A DNA stretch of 64,000 nt from Chryseobacterium soldanellicola (GTDB lineage Bacteria > Bacteroidota > Bacteroidia > Flavobacteriales > Weeksellaceae): assembly GCF_900100115.1 (NCBI RefSeq), contig NZ_FNKL01000004.1, positions 558,001-622,000 of the forward strand, written 5' to 3'. Within the stretch, counting starts at the first letter, position 1. Each line of letters opens with the position of its first letter. This document shows positions 1-8,608 of this stretch, piece after piece. A program made the translations under genes and the position numbers. The notes beneath the pieces were generated by a model, which worked only from the letters and a program-made list of their open reading frames with translations, was not told the origin of the DNA and searched no databases.

Positions 1-21
1 ACAAGTGAAATAGTATAATTT

Positions 22-50
22 AAAGCTCTGACTAATGTTGGGGCTTTTTT
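22..50 (+). terminator. Intrinsic terminator of an upstream gene outside the window
   Basis: AAAGCTC pairs with GGGCTTT (one G-U pair) across a 12-nt loop and is followed by a T run. The gene it ends lies before base 1. Confidence 0.6.
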
Positions 51-167
51 ATTTTTAATTTCATAAATTTTTATTCTTTTTTAATTAATTTTATCTAATA
101 AATTAAAAAGAAATTTGTTTTTTTAATAATGTTTATTAATTTAGCGCACATAATTAAAAATACATTT

Positions 168-2024
168 ATGAAGTTAAAAATTAATTCTTTAATCCTGGGT
201 TGTGCTTTGTCTTTTGCAGGTCTTAATGCCCAGGAATCAAATTTAGAAGCTCCTGCTAAAAAATGGATCACAGAAAATTCAAGAAGCTTAGGTATTCAGA
301 ATTTTAGTCAGCATAAATTAAATTACGTCAGAAAAGGAAACTCCGGCGAAACATTGCGTTTTCAGCAAATGATTAAGGATATTCCTGTTTTTCAATCGGA
401 AATTGTCATTCATTTTAACAAACAGGGAAAAATAACGCACACTTCTACAGATAGTTATAAAAAAGGAGTGAAAGATATTAATACAACTCCTTCAGTTTCT
501 GCTGCTGATGCGCTTAGAAAAGCTCATGCAGCTTCTCATTCCAAAGGAGATATTGTTTTCGAGCAAACAAAATTATTCGTATATCTTACAGATTCCGGAG
601 ATACAAAATTAATTTATAGAGTGTTGATCAATTCTCACGACAATCCCGGAAGTTGGGAAACAATTGTTGACGCACATACCGGAGAAGTTATTAGCGTAAA
701 AGATATTTCAATTTATCATCACGATAAAAATGATCCTGCAAAACCAAATAAAAGCTCTGATAAAGAAGCTGAAGCAAAGAAAAATACTTTGGTAACAGGT
801 TCTGCTTATATATACGAGCCGGATCCGCTTTCTAAAATGCAGGTTGCTTATGCCGGACAATACGTGGATGGAAGTGACGCTACTAATACAAGTCTGGATG
901 CTGCCAGAACTTTGGTGACCATTCCAGAGCTGGAATTGGCGGCAGGTGTTTATAAATTAAAAGGAACTTACGTAGAGCTACAAAATCTGGAAGCTCCAAA
1001 TACAGGACTTTTTACGCAGGCGACGAATCAGTTTTTATTTAACAGGAATGATCAGGGTTTTGAGGCCGCAAACGCTTACTGGCATTTGGATAACAATCTT
1101 CGTTATATCAATTTAACATTGGGAATTGTTTGTAAACCATCATTATATAATGGAGTTTTAAGATTTGATCCACACGGTTTAAGTGGGGCCGACAACTCTC
1201 ATTATAGTCCTTCAAATCAGACCTTAGCGTTTGGAGAAGGCGGGGTAGATGATGCAGAAGATGCAGATGTTATCATTCATGAGCTGGGACATGGTGTACA
1301 TGATTGGTTAACAGGAGATAACGCTTCTCAGACAGAAGGCTTAGGGGAAGGTTCCGGAGATTATTGGGCACAATCTTACAGCAGAAGCTTAAATCAATGG
1401 AATTCATCTGCTCCGGCACGTCAGTGGATGTTTAACTGGGATGGTCATAATCCGTTTTGGGCGGGAAGAATTACAAATTATACGGCCTCTTATCCAACAG
1501 GTCTTACCGGTGCAATACATACAGACGGACAAATCTGGGCATCTGCTTTGATGAGAATCTATGACAAAATCGGGAAAGAAAAAACCGACCGTGCTTTCTT
1601 AGAAGGTCTTTCTATGACAGATTCAGCTACCAATCAACAAGATGCTGCAATCGCCGTAAGACAGGCTGCTATTGATATGTTGGGGCAGTTTGGTTTTACA
1701 TGTACGGACATAAATACGATTACGGAAGAATTTACAAATACAGGATACGTTTTACCGGCTTACACTTGTCTGTTAGGCACAGAAGAAACTTCCAGAAAAG
1801 AGATTATATCGATTTATCCTAATCCTGTTTTTGATGTGCTTCATGTTTCATTGAAAATCAACAAGGAACAGAAAGTGGAAATCTATAATATGGAAGGCCG
1901 AAAAGCATTGGAAACAACAATTAACGGTAATAAAAATACAATCAATGTTTCAAATCTTCCAACCGGAGACTACATTTTAACCATAAAAGGAATGGAGATC
2001 TCAACGAAATTTATAAAGAAATAA
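168..2024 (+). CDS. Secreted zinc metalloprotease (fungalysin/thermolysin-like) with T9SS sorting domain
   Basis: A 618-residue secreted protease. A signal peptide covers roughly residues 1-22, followed by a propeptide resembling the FTP/PepSY propeptides of thermolysin-like enzymes. The zinc motif HELGH is at residues 371-375, with the downstream glutamate motif GLGEGSGD supplying the likely third ligand and HTDGQIWASAL further on, as in M36-type gluzincins. From about residue 548 a T9SS type A sorting domain begins (IYPNP) and ends in FIKK, so the enzyme should cross the outer membrane by the type IX system. I chose the ATG at 168 over one at 129 because it begins a clean signal peptide. 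The exact MEROPS family is inferred from motifs only. Confidence 0.88.
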   Translation: MKLKINSLILGCALSFAGLNAQESNLEAPAKKWITENSRSLGIQNFSQHKLNYVRKGNSGETLRFQQMIKDIPVFQSEIVIHFNKQGKITHTSTDSYKKGVKDINTTPSVSAADALRKAHAASHSKGDIVFEQTKLFVYLTDSGDTKLIYRVLINSHDNPGSWETIVDAHTGEVISVKDISIYHHDKNDPAKPNKSSDKEAEAKKNTLVTGSAYIYEPDPLSKMQVAYAGQYVDGSDATNTSLDAARTLVTIPELELAAGVYKLKGTYVELQNLEAPNTGLFTQATNQFLFNRNDQGFEAANAYWHLDNNLRYINLTLGIVCKPSLYNGVLRFDPHGLSGADNSHYSPSNQTLAFGEGGVDDAEDADVIIHELGHGVHDWLTGDNASQTEGLGEGSGDYWAQSYSRSLNQWNSSAPARQWMFNWDGHNPFWAGRITNYTASYPTGLTGAIHTDGQIWASALMRIYDKIGKEKTDRAFLEGLSMTDSATNQQDAAIAVRQAAIDMLGQFGFTCTDINTITEEFTNTGYVLPAYTCLLGTEETSRKEIISIYPNPVFDVLHVSLKINKEQKVEIYNMEGRKALETTINGNKNTINVSNLPTGDYILTIKGMEISTKFIKK

Positions 2025-2041
2025 AAAGTTAAATCTTATAT

Positions 2042-2070
2042 AAATCCGGTGTTTATGCATCGGATTTTTT
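2042..2070 (+). terminator. Intrinsic terminator after the metalloprotease gene
   Basis: AAATCCG pairs with CGGATTT around a short loop and runs into six T residues. Confidence 0.75.
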
Positions 2071-2119
2071 ATTGGTATTAAAATCAGACCGATTATTTTA
2101 CTGCATTCATCTAAAATAG

Positions 2120-2127
2120 TATATTTG
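2120..2127 (+). promoter_or_regulatory. -7 box of the udk promoter
   Basis: TATATTTG matches the Bacteroidota -7 consensus TAnnTTTG, 23 bases before the udk start codon. No convincing -33 TTG was found at the expected distance. Confidence 0.5.
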
Positions 2128-2150
2128 TACCAACTAAAGAAACTCAAAGA

Positions 2151-2765
2151 ATGCTTGTAATAGGAATTGCAGGAGGTACAGGATCCGGCAAAACTACAGT
2201 TGTTGACAAGATATTGCAACAGCTTGATATTGAGGGAATGAACATCCTTTCTCAGGATAATTATTACCACGATAATCATAATCTGACGCTTACGGAAAGA
2301 GAAGCCCTGAATTATGATCATCCAAAGTCTATAGATTTTGAATTGATGTTAAAACATGTAAAAGCTTTAAAAAATCACGAGGTGATCGAGCAGCCGATTT
2401 ACAGTTTTGTAACCCATTCCAGAACAGGAGATCATGTGACTGTAGAACCTAAAAATGTATTGGTAGTAGAAGGTATTCTGGTGTTGACTAATAAAGAATT
2501 ACTGAAAGAATTTGATCTGAAAGTATTCGTTCACGCTGATTCTGACGAGAGATTAATCAGAAGGATCAGAAGAGATACACAGGAAAGAGGAAGAGATTTA
2601 AATGAAGTTCTTCACCGTTATCAGACCACATTGAAGCCAATGCATCAGGAATTTATCGAGCCTTCTAAAAACGAGGCAGATTTAATTATTCCCAATATGA
2701 AACAAAACTCGGTAGCTATAGATTTTCTGACTACTGTGATTAAAAATTCATTGAAAAAGCACTAA
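2151..2765 (+). CDS. udk: Uridine kinase
   Basis: A 204-residue cytosolic kinase that phosphorylates uridine and cytidine to UMP and CMP in pyrimidine salvage. The P-loop GGTGSGKT lies at residues 9-16, followed by SQDNYYHD and DHPKSIDFE (nucleoside-binding region) and the arginine-rich lid RRIRRDTQERGRD. Length and motif order are normal for the family. The ATG at 2151 sits 23 bases after a TATATTTG box. An FtsB/DivIC-like gene starts 10 bases after the stop, so the two are probably co-transcribed. Confidence 0.95.
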   Translation: MLVIGIAGGTGSGKTTVVDKILQQLDIEGMNILSQDNYYHDNHNLTLTEREALNYDHPKSIDFELMLKHVKALKNHEVIEQPIYSFVTHSRTGDHVTVEPKNVLVVEGILVLTNKELLKEFDLKVFVHADSDERLIRRIRRDTQERGRDLNEVLHRYQTTLKPMHQEFIEPSKNEADLIIPNMKQNSVAIDFLTTVIKNSLKKH

Positions 2766-2775
2766 AAAATTAAAA

Positions 2776-3132
2776 ATGGCTGAGAAAAAATTAATAAAAG
2801 ACATTCAACCGACATCAGAGACAATCAAATTTATTAAGCATTATGTCTTTAATAAATATGTACTTACGATCTGCTTGTTTCTGGTATGGATGATTTTCTT
2901 TGATAAAACTTCGTTTCTTGTGATCAACGAGCTTAACGGGGAAATCAGCAAATACGAAGACCAGTTGGTTTATTATAAATCAGAATACGAAAAGAATGAT
3001 GCATTCTACAAAAAACTGATGAACAATAAATCCGAAAAAGAAAAATACGCAAGAGAAAATTATTTTATGAAAAAGCCAAATGAAGAGATTTTTATTTTGG
3101 TGGTAGACAGCACAAAAGTTGCTAAAAAATAG
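2776..3132 (+). CDS. FtsB/DivIC-family septum formation protein
   Basis: A 118-residue bitopic membrane protein: a short basic cytoplasmic N-terminus, one transmembrane segment at about residues 28-46 (containing TICLFLVWMIFFD), then a periplasmic coiled coil rich in E, K and Y. This is the architecture of FtsB/DivIC, which joins FtsL and FtsQ in the divisome. It follows udk by 10 bases and is likely in the same operon. The family call rests on topology and size plus the conserved KYARENYFMKKPNE stretch that resembles the family's C-terminal motif. Confidence 0.85.
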   Translation: MAEKKLIKDIQPTSETIKFIKHYVFNKYVLTICLFLVWMIFFDKTSFLVINELNGEISKYEDQLVYYKSEYEKNDAFYKKLMNNKSEKEKYARENYFMKKPNEEIFILVVDSTKVAKK

Positions 3133-3140
3133 TTAAAAAG

Positions 3141-3223
3141 TCAATTATCAATTGTGAATTTTGCTTTGCAAGTGAATTTCTAAATTGACAAGTTTGCGAA
3201 TTGACTATTCACTATTCACATCA
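3141..3223 (-). repeat. Dispersed repeat family G, copy 1
   Basis: Read on the - strand this segment closely matches 12439-12522: both run from GTGAAT-rich sequence through GTCAATTCGC, CTTGTCAATTT, AATTCACTTGC and GCAAAATTCAC. It fills most of the gap between the FtsB-like gene and mutA. Confidence 0.7.
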
Positions 3224-3249
3224 TAAAATTTACAAATAATCCATAATCA

Positions 3250-4401
3250 ATGTCAAATACAGCCTGGGAAAATCTAGTAAAAAAACAGCTTAAAATAGAA
3301 GATATTTACACGATTCTTAAAAAAGAAAATTTGGAAGGAATTGTTGTAAAACCTTTCTATGATTCAGTTCATAAGCCGTTGGTCAATTTACCGAAAGTGG
3401 AAGAAAATACACATTTGGTTGCCAATTATCATGAAAGCCTGGAAGAGGATGTTTTTGCTTTTCTATTAAATAAAAATGTGGAAAATCTTGAGCAGAAAGC
3501 TATTTTTATTAATAATAAAGATTTGGCGGAGCATATCAGCCCGAAAGATGAAGATCAATATTTTTCATTAATTGATGTGTTTGACGAAAATAAAGGGGTG
3601 ATAAAAGATCAATTGGTGAAAGAATTACTGGCCAAGGATTTTAAAAGAAACATTTGCGTTGATATTTCTCTTCATCAGAATGCCGGAGCCGCGATTTATC
3701 AGCAATTGGGAATTGCTTTGGCAAAAACAAAAGAATTGCTGGAAGTTTATGGAACAGAAATTTTAAATAAACTGCTTTTCAGGATTGCTGTAGGAGGAAA
3801 TTATTTCTTTGAAATGGCAAAATTGAGAGCTTTTAAAATCGTTTTTAATCAACTTTCAAAAGAATATAACTTAGATGAAATTCCGTACATTTTTGCAGAA
3901 ACTTCATTAAGAAATAAAGCGGTTTCAGACAGTGAAAATAACCTGATCCGTTCGACTTTAGAGCTTGCTTCGGCAATGATCGGCGGGGCAGATGCGGTGT
4001 ACAGCACCAATTATCTGATTAATGGAAGTACAGAAAACTCTGAGGAAATTTCGTTTAAACAACAGATTGTTTTGGCTTACGAAAGTATCATCAATGTCTT
4101 TGAAGATGCCTCAAACGGAAGCTATTATGTAGAAGATATTACCCAGCAAATTGCTGAAAAATCCTGGGCTTTATTCGTTGAGATTGAAGAAGCGGGAGGA
4201 TATCTTAAGCTTTTGCAACAAAGAGTTATCCAGAAAAAGATCTACGATCAGGCTGTAGAAGAGCAAAAATGGGTTGAAGAAGGAAAAATAAAGCTCATCG
4301 GCGTTAATTTATATCCAAAATTAGAAGTTAAAAAATCTGTTGAGGAAATGTATAACGCAAACGAAATAAAAGCCGTTCGTTGGGCAGAGATGTTTGAATA
4401 A
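3250..4401 (+). CDS. mutA: Methylmalonyl-CoA mutase small (beta) subunit
   Basis: A 383-residue protein matching the small subunit of heterodimeric methylmalonyl-CoA mutase: a mutase-type barrel region with no C-terminal cobalamin-binding DxHxxG domain. It contains typical segments such as FRIAVGGNYFFEMAKLRAF and ETSLRNKAVSDSENNLIRST. With the B12-binding large subunit the enzyme interconverts succinyl-CoA and methylmalonyl-CoA. The large subunit is not encoded in this window. The stop codon overlaps the next start by one base (TAATG), so it is translationally coupled to the DinB gene. Confidence 0.88.
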   Translation: MSNTAWENLVKKQLKIEDIYTILKKENLEGIVVKPFYDSVHKPLVNLPKVEENTHLVANYHESLEEDVFAFLLNKNVENLEQKAIFINNKDLAEHISPKDEDQYFSLIDVFDENKGVIKDQLVKELLAKDFKRNICVDISLHQNAGAAIYQQLGIALAKTKELLEVYGTEILNKLLFRIAVGGNYFFEMAKLRAFKIVFNQLSKEYNLDEIPYIFAETSLRNKAVSDSENNLIRSTLELASAMIGGADAVYSTNYLINGSTENSEEISFKQQIVLAYESIINVFEDASNGSYYVEDITQQIAEKSWALFVEIEEAGGYLKLLQQRVIQKKIYDQAVEEQKWVEEGKIKLIGVNLYPKLEVKKSVEEMYNANEIKAVRWAEMFE

Positions 4402-4841
4402 TGAAAGAAAAACTGATCGATTTATTTGAATATACACATCATTTCAATCACGAAATGATTAAAATTATTTCAGAAAACAGCTCAAAAATTGACGAGAAAA
4501 CCATCAGTTTAATCAATCATACACTAAATGCCCAACAAATCTGGAATTCAAGGATTTTAGGTGAAAAATCTTTTGAAGTCTGGCAGATCAATCCTTTTGA
4601 GAATTTAAAAGAAATTAATCATCAGAACTTTAAGAAAAGTATTCAGATTGTAGAAAATTCAGATTTAGATCAGAAAATTGAATACCAAAATTCGAGAGGA
4701 ACGAAGTTTGAAAATACTATTTTTGAAATGCTTTTTCAGGCGATCAATCACTCGACCTATCACAGAGGGCAGATCAATTCCTTGCTCAAGCAAAGCGGAA
4801 TTGATCCTTTATTGACAGACTATATTTTTTATAAAAGATAA
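4401..4841 (+). CDS. DinB family protein
   Basis: A 146-residue four-helix-bundle protein of the DinB/YfiT superfamily. The metal-ligand histidines are visible as HHFNHEM near the N-terminus, a central INHTLNAQQIWN, and HSTYHRGQI near the C-terminus. Members are metal-dependent and often act as thiol transferases or stress proteins; the substrate here cannot be told. The start codon shares one base with the mutA stop, which implies co-expression with mutA. Confidence 0.85.
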   Translation: MKEKLIDLFEYTHHFNHEMIKIISENSSKIDEKTISLINHTLNAQQIWNSRILGEKSFEVWQINPFENLKEINHQNFKKSIQIVENSDLDQKIEYQNSRGTKFENTIFEMLFQAINHSTYHRGQINSLLKQSGIDPLLTDYIFYKR

Positions 4842-4865
4842 ATTTTAATATAATTTAATAAAGAT

Positions 4866-4947
4866 GCTTCGACAAGCTCAGCATGACATCTCTAATACTA
4901 AACGTCATTTTGTAGCGTTGTCATGCTGAGCGGAGTCGAAACATCTC
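4866..4947 (+). repeat. Palindromic repeat family A, copy 1
   Basis: TTCGACAAGCTCAGCATGACA at 4868-4888 pairs with a TGTCATGCTGAGC...GTCGAA arm ending at 4940. The loop carries CTAATACTAA, which gives the element a direction; here it reads on the + strand. Confidence 0.8.
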
Positions 4948-4969
4948 TATCAAAGAATCTTACGAATCT

Positions 4970-6121
4970 GTGGTGAACAAAACAATTTTAAACAAAGAAA
5001 TCCAAAACTTCATCAATGCAAATCTAAACACAGACTTGCATTCTTTATTGTTAAAAAAGTCCCCATTTTCAGAAGTTTCCATGCAGGAAATTGTACAACA
5101 GATCAAAGGAAAGCAGGTTGCGCAGAAAAAATTTCCGTTTTTGTTGAAAGAAGGAATAATTTTTCCACCACAGCTTAATTTGGAGCAATCTTCTTCTGAA
5201 AAAACGGCTCTTTATAAATCAGGAATTATAAAAGGAAAAAAGTTTATCGATCTGACGAGCGGTTTCGGGATTGATGCTTATTATTTGTCTAAGAATTTTG
5301 ATGAAATTACCCTTGTCGAGCAAAATTCAGAACTCTTAGAAATTGTTGACCACAACTGGACTGTTTTAGGAAAAAAAGCAACCTTTTTCAATCAGAAATT
5401 AGAAGAATTTCTTAATCAAAATCAGGAAATTTTTGATGTTATTTACCTTGATCCTGCAAGAAGAGACAACAATAAAAATAAAGTTTTCCTTTTGGAAGAT
5501 TTATCGCCAAATATTCTTGAAATTCAGGAAAAATTATTGTCAATTTCTAATGAAGTGATAATAAAACTGTCTCCTTTAATTGATCTTAAATATTTGGTTT
5601 CCGTTGTGACGAATATTTTCAGGATTGAAATTATTGCCGTTAAAAACGACGTAAAAGAAGTCGTCATTTTCTTATCCAATAAAAAATCAGAGAAAATTAT
5701 CTGCAAATGTGTCAATCTTGAAAGTGGTGAATCTGACTTTGAATATCAGTTTAATGAAGAAGAAAATGCTGTTTCAGAGTTTTCTGAACCCGAAAAGTTC
5801 ATTTATATTCCCAATAATACGATTTTGAAGGCGGGAGCTTTTAATTTAATTTCAGAAAAATTTAGGTTAAAAAAGCTTCACCCGAATACACATTTTTACA
5901 CTTCAAACGAGAAAACTGATAACTTTCCGGGAAGAGTTTTTGAAATGGAAGTGATTGATGCTAAGCAGATTAAAAAGAAAGAACAGTTTAATATCATTTC
6001 AAAAAACTATCCCTTAAAACCGGAAGAAATCAAAAAGAAATACGGACTGAAAGACGGCGGAAAACACTATCTTATTTTTACACAATCCAAAAAAGGTAAA
6101 ATAATTTTAAAATCAGTATAA
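4970..6121 (+). CDS. Class I SAM-dependent methyltransferase with THUMP-like C-terminus
   Basis: A 383-residue protein with a central Rossmann methyltransferase fold. SAM motif I appears as FIDLTSGFGIDAYYLSKNF followed by the acidic residue of LVEQNSE, and motif IV-like FDVIYLDPARRD. The C-terminal end, KKYGLKDGGKHYLIFT, resembles the THUMP-like domain of a bacterial RNA-methyltransferase-related family. The substrate is unknown, though RNA is likely by family. The gene starts with GTG; a second in-frame GTG follows directly at 4973 and either could be used. It lies just downstream of a family A palindrome. Confidence 0.82.
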   Translation: MVNKTILNKEIQNFINANLNTDLHSLLLKKSPFSEVSMQEIVQQIKGKQVAQKKFPFLLKEGIIFPPQLNLEQSSSEKTALYKSGIIKGKKFIDLTSGFGIDAYYLSKNFDEITLVEQNSELLEIVDHNWTVLGKKATFFNQKLEEFLNQNQEIFDVIYLDPARRDNNKNKVFLLEDLSPNILEIQEKLLSISNEVIIKLSPLIDLKYLVSVVTNIFRIEIIAVKNDVKEVVIFLSNKKSEKIICKCVNLESGESDFEYQFNEEENAVSEFSEPEKFIYIPNNTILKAGAFNLISEKFRLKKLHPNTHFYTSNEKTDNFPGRVFEMEVIDAKQIKKKEQFNIISKNYPLKPEEIKKKYGLKDGGKHYLIFTQSKKGKIILKSV

Positions 6122-6257
6122 AAATGTTGCCGAAAAATGCAGGATTTCTTAATTTTGGGCAATTAAAAAAATAAGCATGAAATCGCCTGCTGTTAAAATC
6201 ATTATAACCGGCTAAAATAACGCGATTCATCTGACCTTAAAAAAATAAATTTTACAT

Positions 6258-6560
6258 ATGAAAAAATTAATTATATGTTTAGCTGTTGCAACTGTAGCTG
6301 TAAGCTGTAAAAAAATACAAGCCGGAGGAAATAAAAATACCCTGAAACTTGAAGAAGGAGTAGAAAGATATTCTGATGACGAGCAGACAAGCGGCGAACA
6401 GGACAATCTTTCTGAATACAGAGGTGATGCGCACGATGGACATGAAACTCCTGCAAAAACGGATACTGCTGGTGCTGTAAAGCAGAAACAGGAAGATAAA
6501 GCGCATACTGAAGCTACTCCTATACCGGAAGGGTCTCAGACTCCAAAAGCCGAACACTAA
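6258..6560 (+). CDS. Small lipoprotein of unknown function
   Basis: A 100-residue predicted lipoprotein. The signal peptide ends in the lipobox VAVSC with the lipidated cysteine at residue 17. The mature part is very hydrophilic, rich in E, D, K, T and H, with no recognisable domain and probably little fixed structure (for example DAHDGHETPAKTDTAG). No function can be assigned. It stands alone, with a good terminator immediately after the stop. Confidence 0.75.
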   Translation: MKKLIICLAVATVAVSCKKIQAGGNKNTLKLEEGVERYSDDEQTSGEQDNLSEYRGDAHDGHETPAKTDTAGAVKQKQEDKAHTEATPIPEGSQTPKAEH

Positions 6561-6582
6561 TTATTAGTATACAATATAAATG

Positions 6583-6609
6583 TCCTGCAGAAATGCGGGA
6601 TATTTTTTT
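6583..6609 (+). terminator. Intrinsic terminator after the small lipoprotein gene
   Basis: TCCTGCA pairs with TGCGGGA around GAAA, followed by TATTTTTTT. A family B repeat begins directly after it. Confidence 0.75.
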
Positions 6610-6733
6610 GGAGCTTTATCCCGCTTTCCGCACTCGCTATTTTGGAAGTTTCGGCGGCGGCAAAGCCGCCGCCGAAACTTCCAAAATGAGCTCAGACAAA
6701 TGCTGCAATCGGGGCTAAGGTATTTGTCGTTTC
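6609..6733 (+). repeat. Structured repeat family B, copy 1
   Basis: The left end is GAGCTTTATCCCGCTTTCCGC and the right end GCAATCGGGGCTAAGG then TATTTGTCG. Between them is a perfect 22-bp stem with an AAA loop (6640-6661 and 6665-6686) whose core is GTTTCGGCGGCGGC. The short open frame at 6580-6774 overlapping it is not a credible gene. Confidence 0.8.
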
Positions 6734-7173
6734 TTCAATCTATTACAATCAATTCAACATTTTTGTCATCCTGAAGGATCTAGACATAGTATTATAGATC
6801 TTTATTTATGTAAAAATCTGTGTCATTAGTGTTAAAGAAAGAGATTGCTTCGTCACTTCTGAACTACGTTCACAGACCTACAACTTGTTCTCAATAGTCT
6901 AAACTCTTCTCAACTACTATGTCTAATCCTTTGACTATGTCGAACCTAAAGGTTTCAGGATGATAAAAAGAGTGGTTTTACTTGATGTTTTTTTAATATC
7001 TCTAATAAATTATTTAATAATACATTTTTAACTTATAAGCATTTGATTGTAAGATGTAATTGCATAAATAATCAGGCTTAAAATCCGCATAATCACAAAC
7101 CTGAGGAAAATTATATACTTTTTGTTTGTTCCTGCACACCATTTTTTTTACTTTTAGCGAAACAAAATTTACA

Positions 7174-8553
7174 ATGCAAGAGACATTAAATTACATTAAC
7201 GAAAACAAGCAGCGTTTTGTTGATGAATTATTTGAGTTATTGAGAATCCCTTCTATTTCTGCTGATCCTGCGTATAAAAATGACGTGTTGAAGTGTGCGG
7301 AAGTTGTTGCAGAACATCTTAAAAATGCCGGTGCCGACCATGTGGAAGTTTGCCAGACAAAGGGATATCCTATCGTTTTTGGAGAGAAAATCTTAGATAA
7401 AAACTTGCCGACGGTTTTAGTTTACGGCCACTACGACGTGCAGCCAGCCGATCCTTTAGAATTATGGACAAGACCTCCTTTTGAGCCTTATATCGAGAAA
7501 ACAGAGCTTCATCCTGACGGAGCGATCTTTGCAAGAGGTTCTGCAGATGATAAAGGACAGTTTTTCATGCATTTAAAGGCTTTTGAAGCAATGATGAAGA
7601 CAAATTCCCTTCCTTGTAATGTTAAATTTATTCTGGAAGGCGAGGAAGAAGTGGGATCTGTGAGCCTTGGAGATTTTGTTAATGAAAACAAAGAAAAATT
7701 ATCTTGTGACTGTATTTTAATTTCTGACACGCATATCTACAGCAACGAGCAACCAACTGTTACAACAGGTTTAAGAGGGTTGAGTTATGTTGAAGTGGAA
7801 GTTGAAGGCCCAAACAGAGATTTGCACTCAGGGCTTTACGGTGGTGCTGTTCCAAATCCGATTCATGTGCTTTCAAGAATGATTGCAAAGTTAATCGATG
7901 AAGACGGGCAGATCACAATTGACGGTTTCTATGACAATGTAGAAGACGTTTCTGATGGTGACAGAGCAGATATGAATAAATTAAAGGACAACCCTGAAGA
8001 ATTCAAAAAATCAATCGGATTGAGCGGAGTTGAAGGAGAAAAAGGCTACACAACATTAGAAAGAACATCTATTCGTCCTACTTTAGACTGCAACGGGATT
8101 TGGGGCGGCTACACAGGAGAAGGAGCAAAAACAGTGATTCCTTCAAAGGCTTCGGCTAAAATTTCTATGCGTTTGGTTCCTTATCAGACTCCGGAAGAGA
8201 TTACAGAAAAATTCACGAAATATTTCCATAAAATAGCTCCGGATAACGTAAAGGTTAAAGTTACACCACATCACGGAGGAATGCCTTACGTTTTGCCAAC
8301 CGATACAAAAGAATTTAGAGCAGCAAAACAGGCTATGGAAACTTCATTCGGAAAAGAAGTTCTTCCATACAGAGGAGGAGGAAGTATTCCTATTACAGCA
8401 ATGTTTGAGCAGGTTTTAGGAGCCAAATCTGTATTAATGGGCTTTGGTCTTGATTCTGATGCAATTCACTCTCCAAATGAGCATTACGGATTATTTAATT
8501 TCTATAAAGGAATTGAAAGTATTCCGTTATTTTTTGAAAACTATTCAAAATAA
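7174..8553 (+). CDS. M20 family dipeptidase (CNDP-like)
   Basis: A 459-residue cytosolic metallopeptidase that should hydrolyse dipeptides using two metal ions. Ligand motifs of the M20 family are in order: VYGHYDVQP (H86, D88), ARGSADDKGQ, EGEEEVGS, the SDTH aspartate, and HSPNEH near the C-terminus; the insertion-domain motif DLHSGLYGG is also present. Length and motifs fit the carnosinase-like M20 group. The ATG at 7174 is preferred to one 48 bases upstream, because homologues begin near MQETLNYI and the extra residues look untranslated. Confidence 0.92.
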   Translation: MQETLNYINENKQRFVDELFELLRIPSISADPAYKNDVLKCAEVVAEHLKNAGADHVEVCQTKGYPIVFGEKILDKNLPTVLVYGHYDVQPADPLELWTRPPFEPYIEKTELHPDGAIFARGSADDKGQFFMHLKAFEAMMKTNSLPCNVKFILEGEEEVGSVSLGDFVNENKEKLSCDCILISDTHIYSNEQPTVTTGLRGLSYVEVEVEGPNRDLHSGLYGGAVPNPIHVLSRMIAKLIDEDGQITIDGFYDNVEDVSDGDRADMNKLKDNPEEFKKSIGLSGVEGEKGYTTLERTSIRPTLDCNGIWGGYTGEGAKTVIPSKASAKISMRLVPYQTPEEITEKFTKYFHKIAPDNVKVKVTPHHGGMPYVLPTDTKEFRAAKQAMETSFGKEVLPYRGGGSIPITAMFEQVLGAKSVLMGFGLDSDAIHSPNEHYGLFNFYKGIESIPLFFENYSK

Positions 8554-8582
8554 AACACTGTAATTTATCCTATATAAGTTTA

Positions 8583-8608
8583 AAACGCTCCGTATTGGGG
8601 CGTTTTTC
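8583..8608 (+). terminator. Intrinsic terminator after the dipeptidase gene
   Basis: AACGCTCC pairs with GGGGCGTT across GTATT and runs into a T tract. The terminator at 9742-9767 has almost the same stem. Confidence 0.8.

Larger units (their letters stand above)
6561..7173. other. 613-bp intergenic region made of repeats
   Basis: It contains the lipoprotein terminator, a family B copy, a GTCATCCTGAAGGATCT fragment near 6767, and a degenerate family C copy near 6839-6900 (GATTGCTTCGTCACTTC). The last 150 bases are AT-rich and presumably hold the promoter of the dipeptidase gene, but no clear TAnnTTTG box is seen. Confidence 0.6.

Noticed and set aside
6580..6774. Short open frame after the small lipoprotein gene
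   Set aside because: It lies entirely in a terminator and a family B repeat, and its translation is arginine-rich repeat sequence without protein features.
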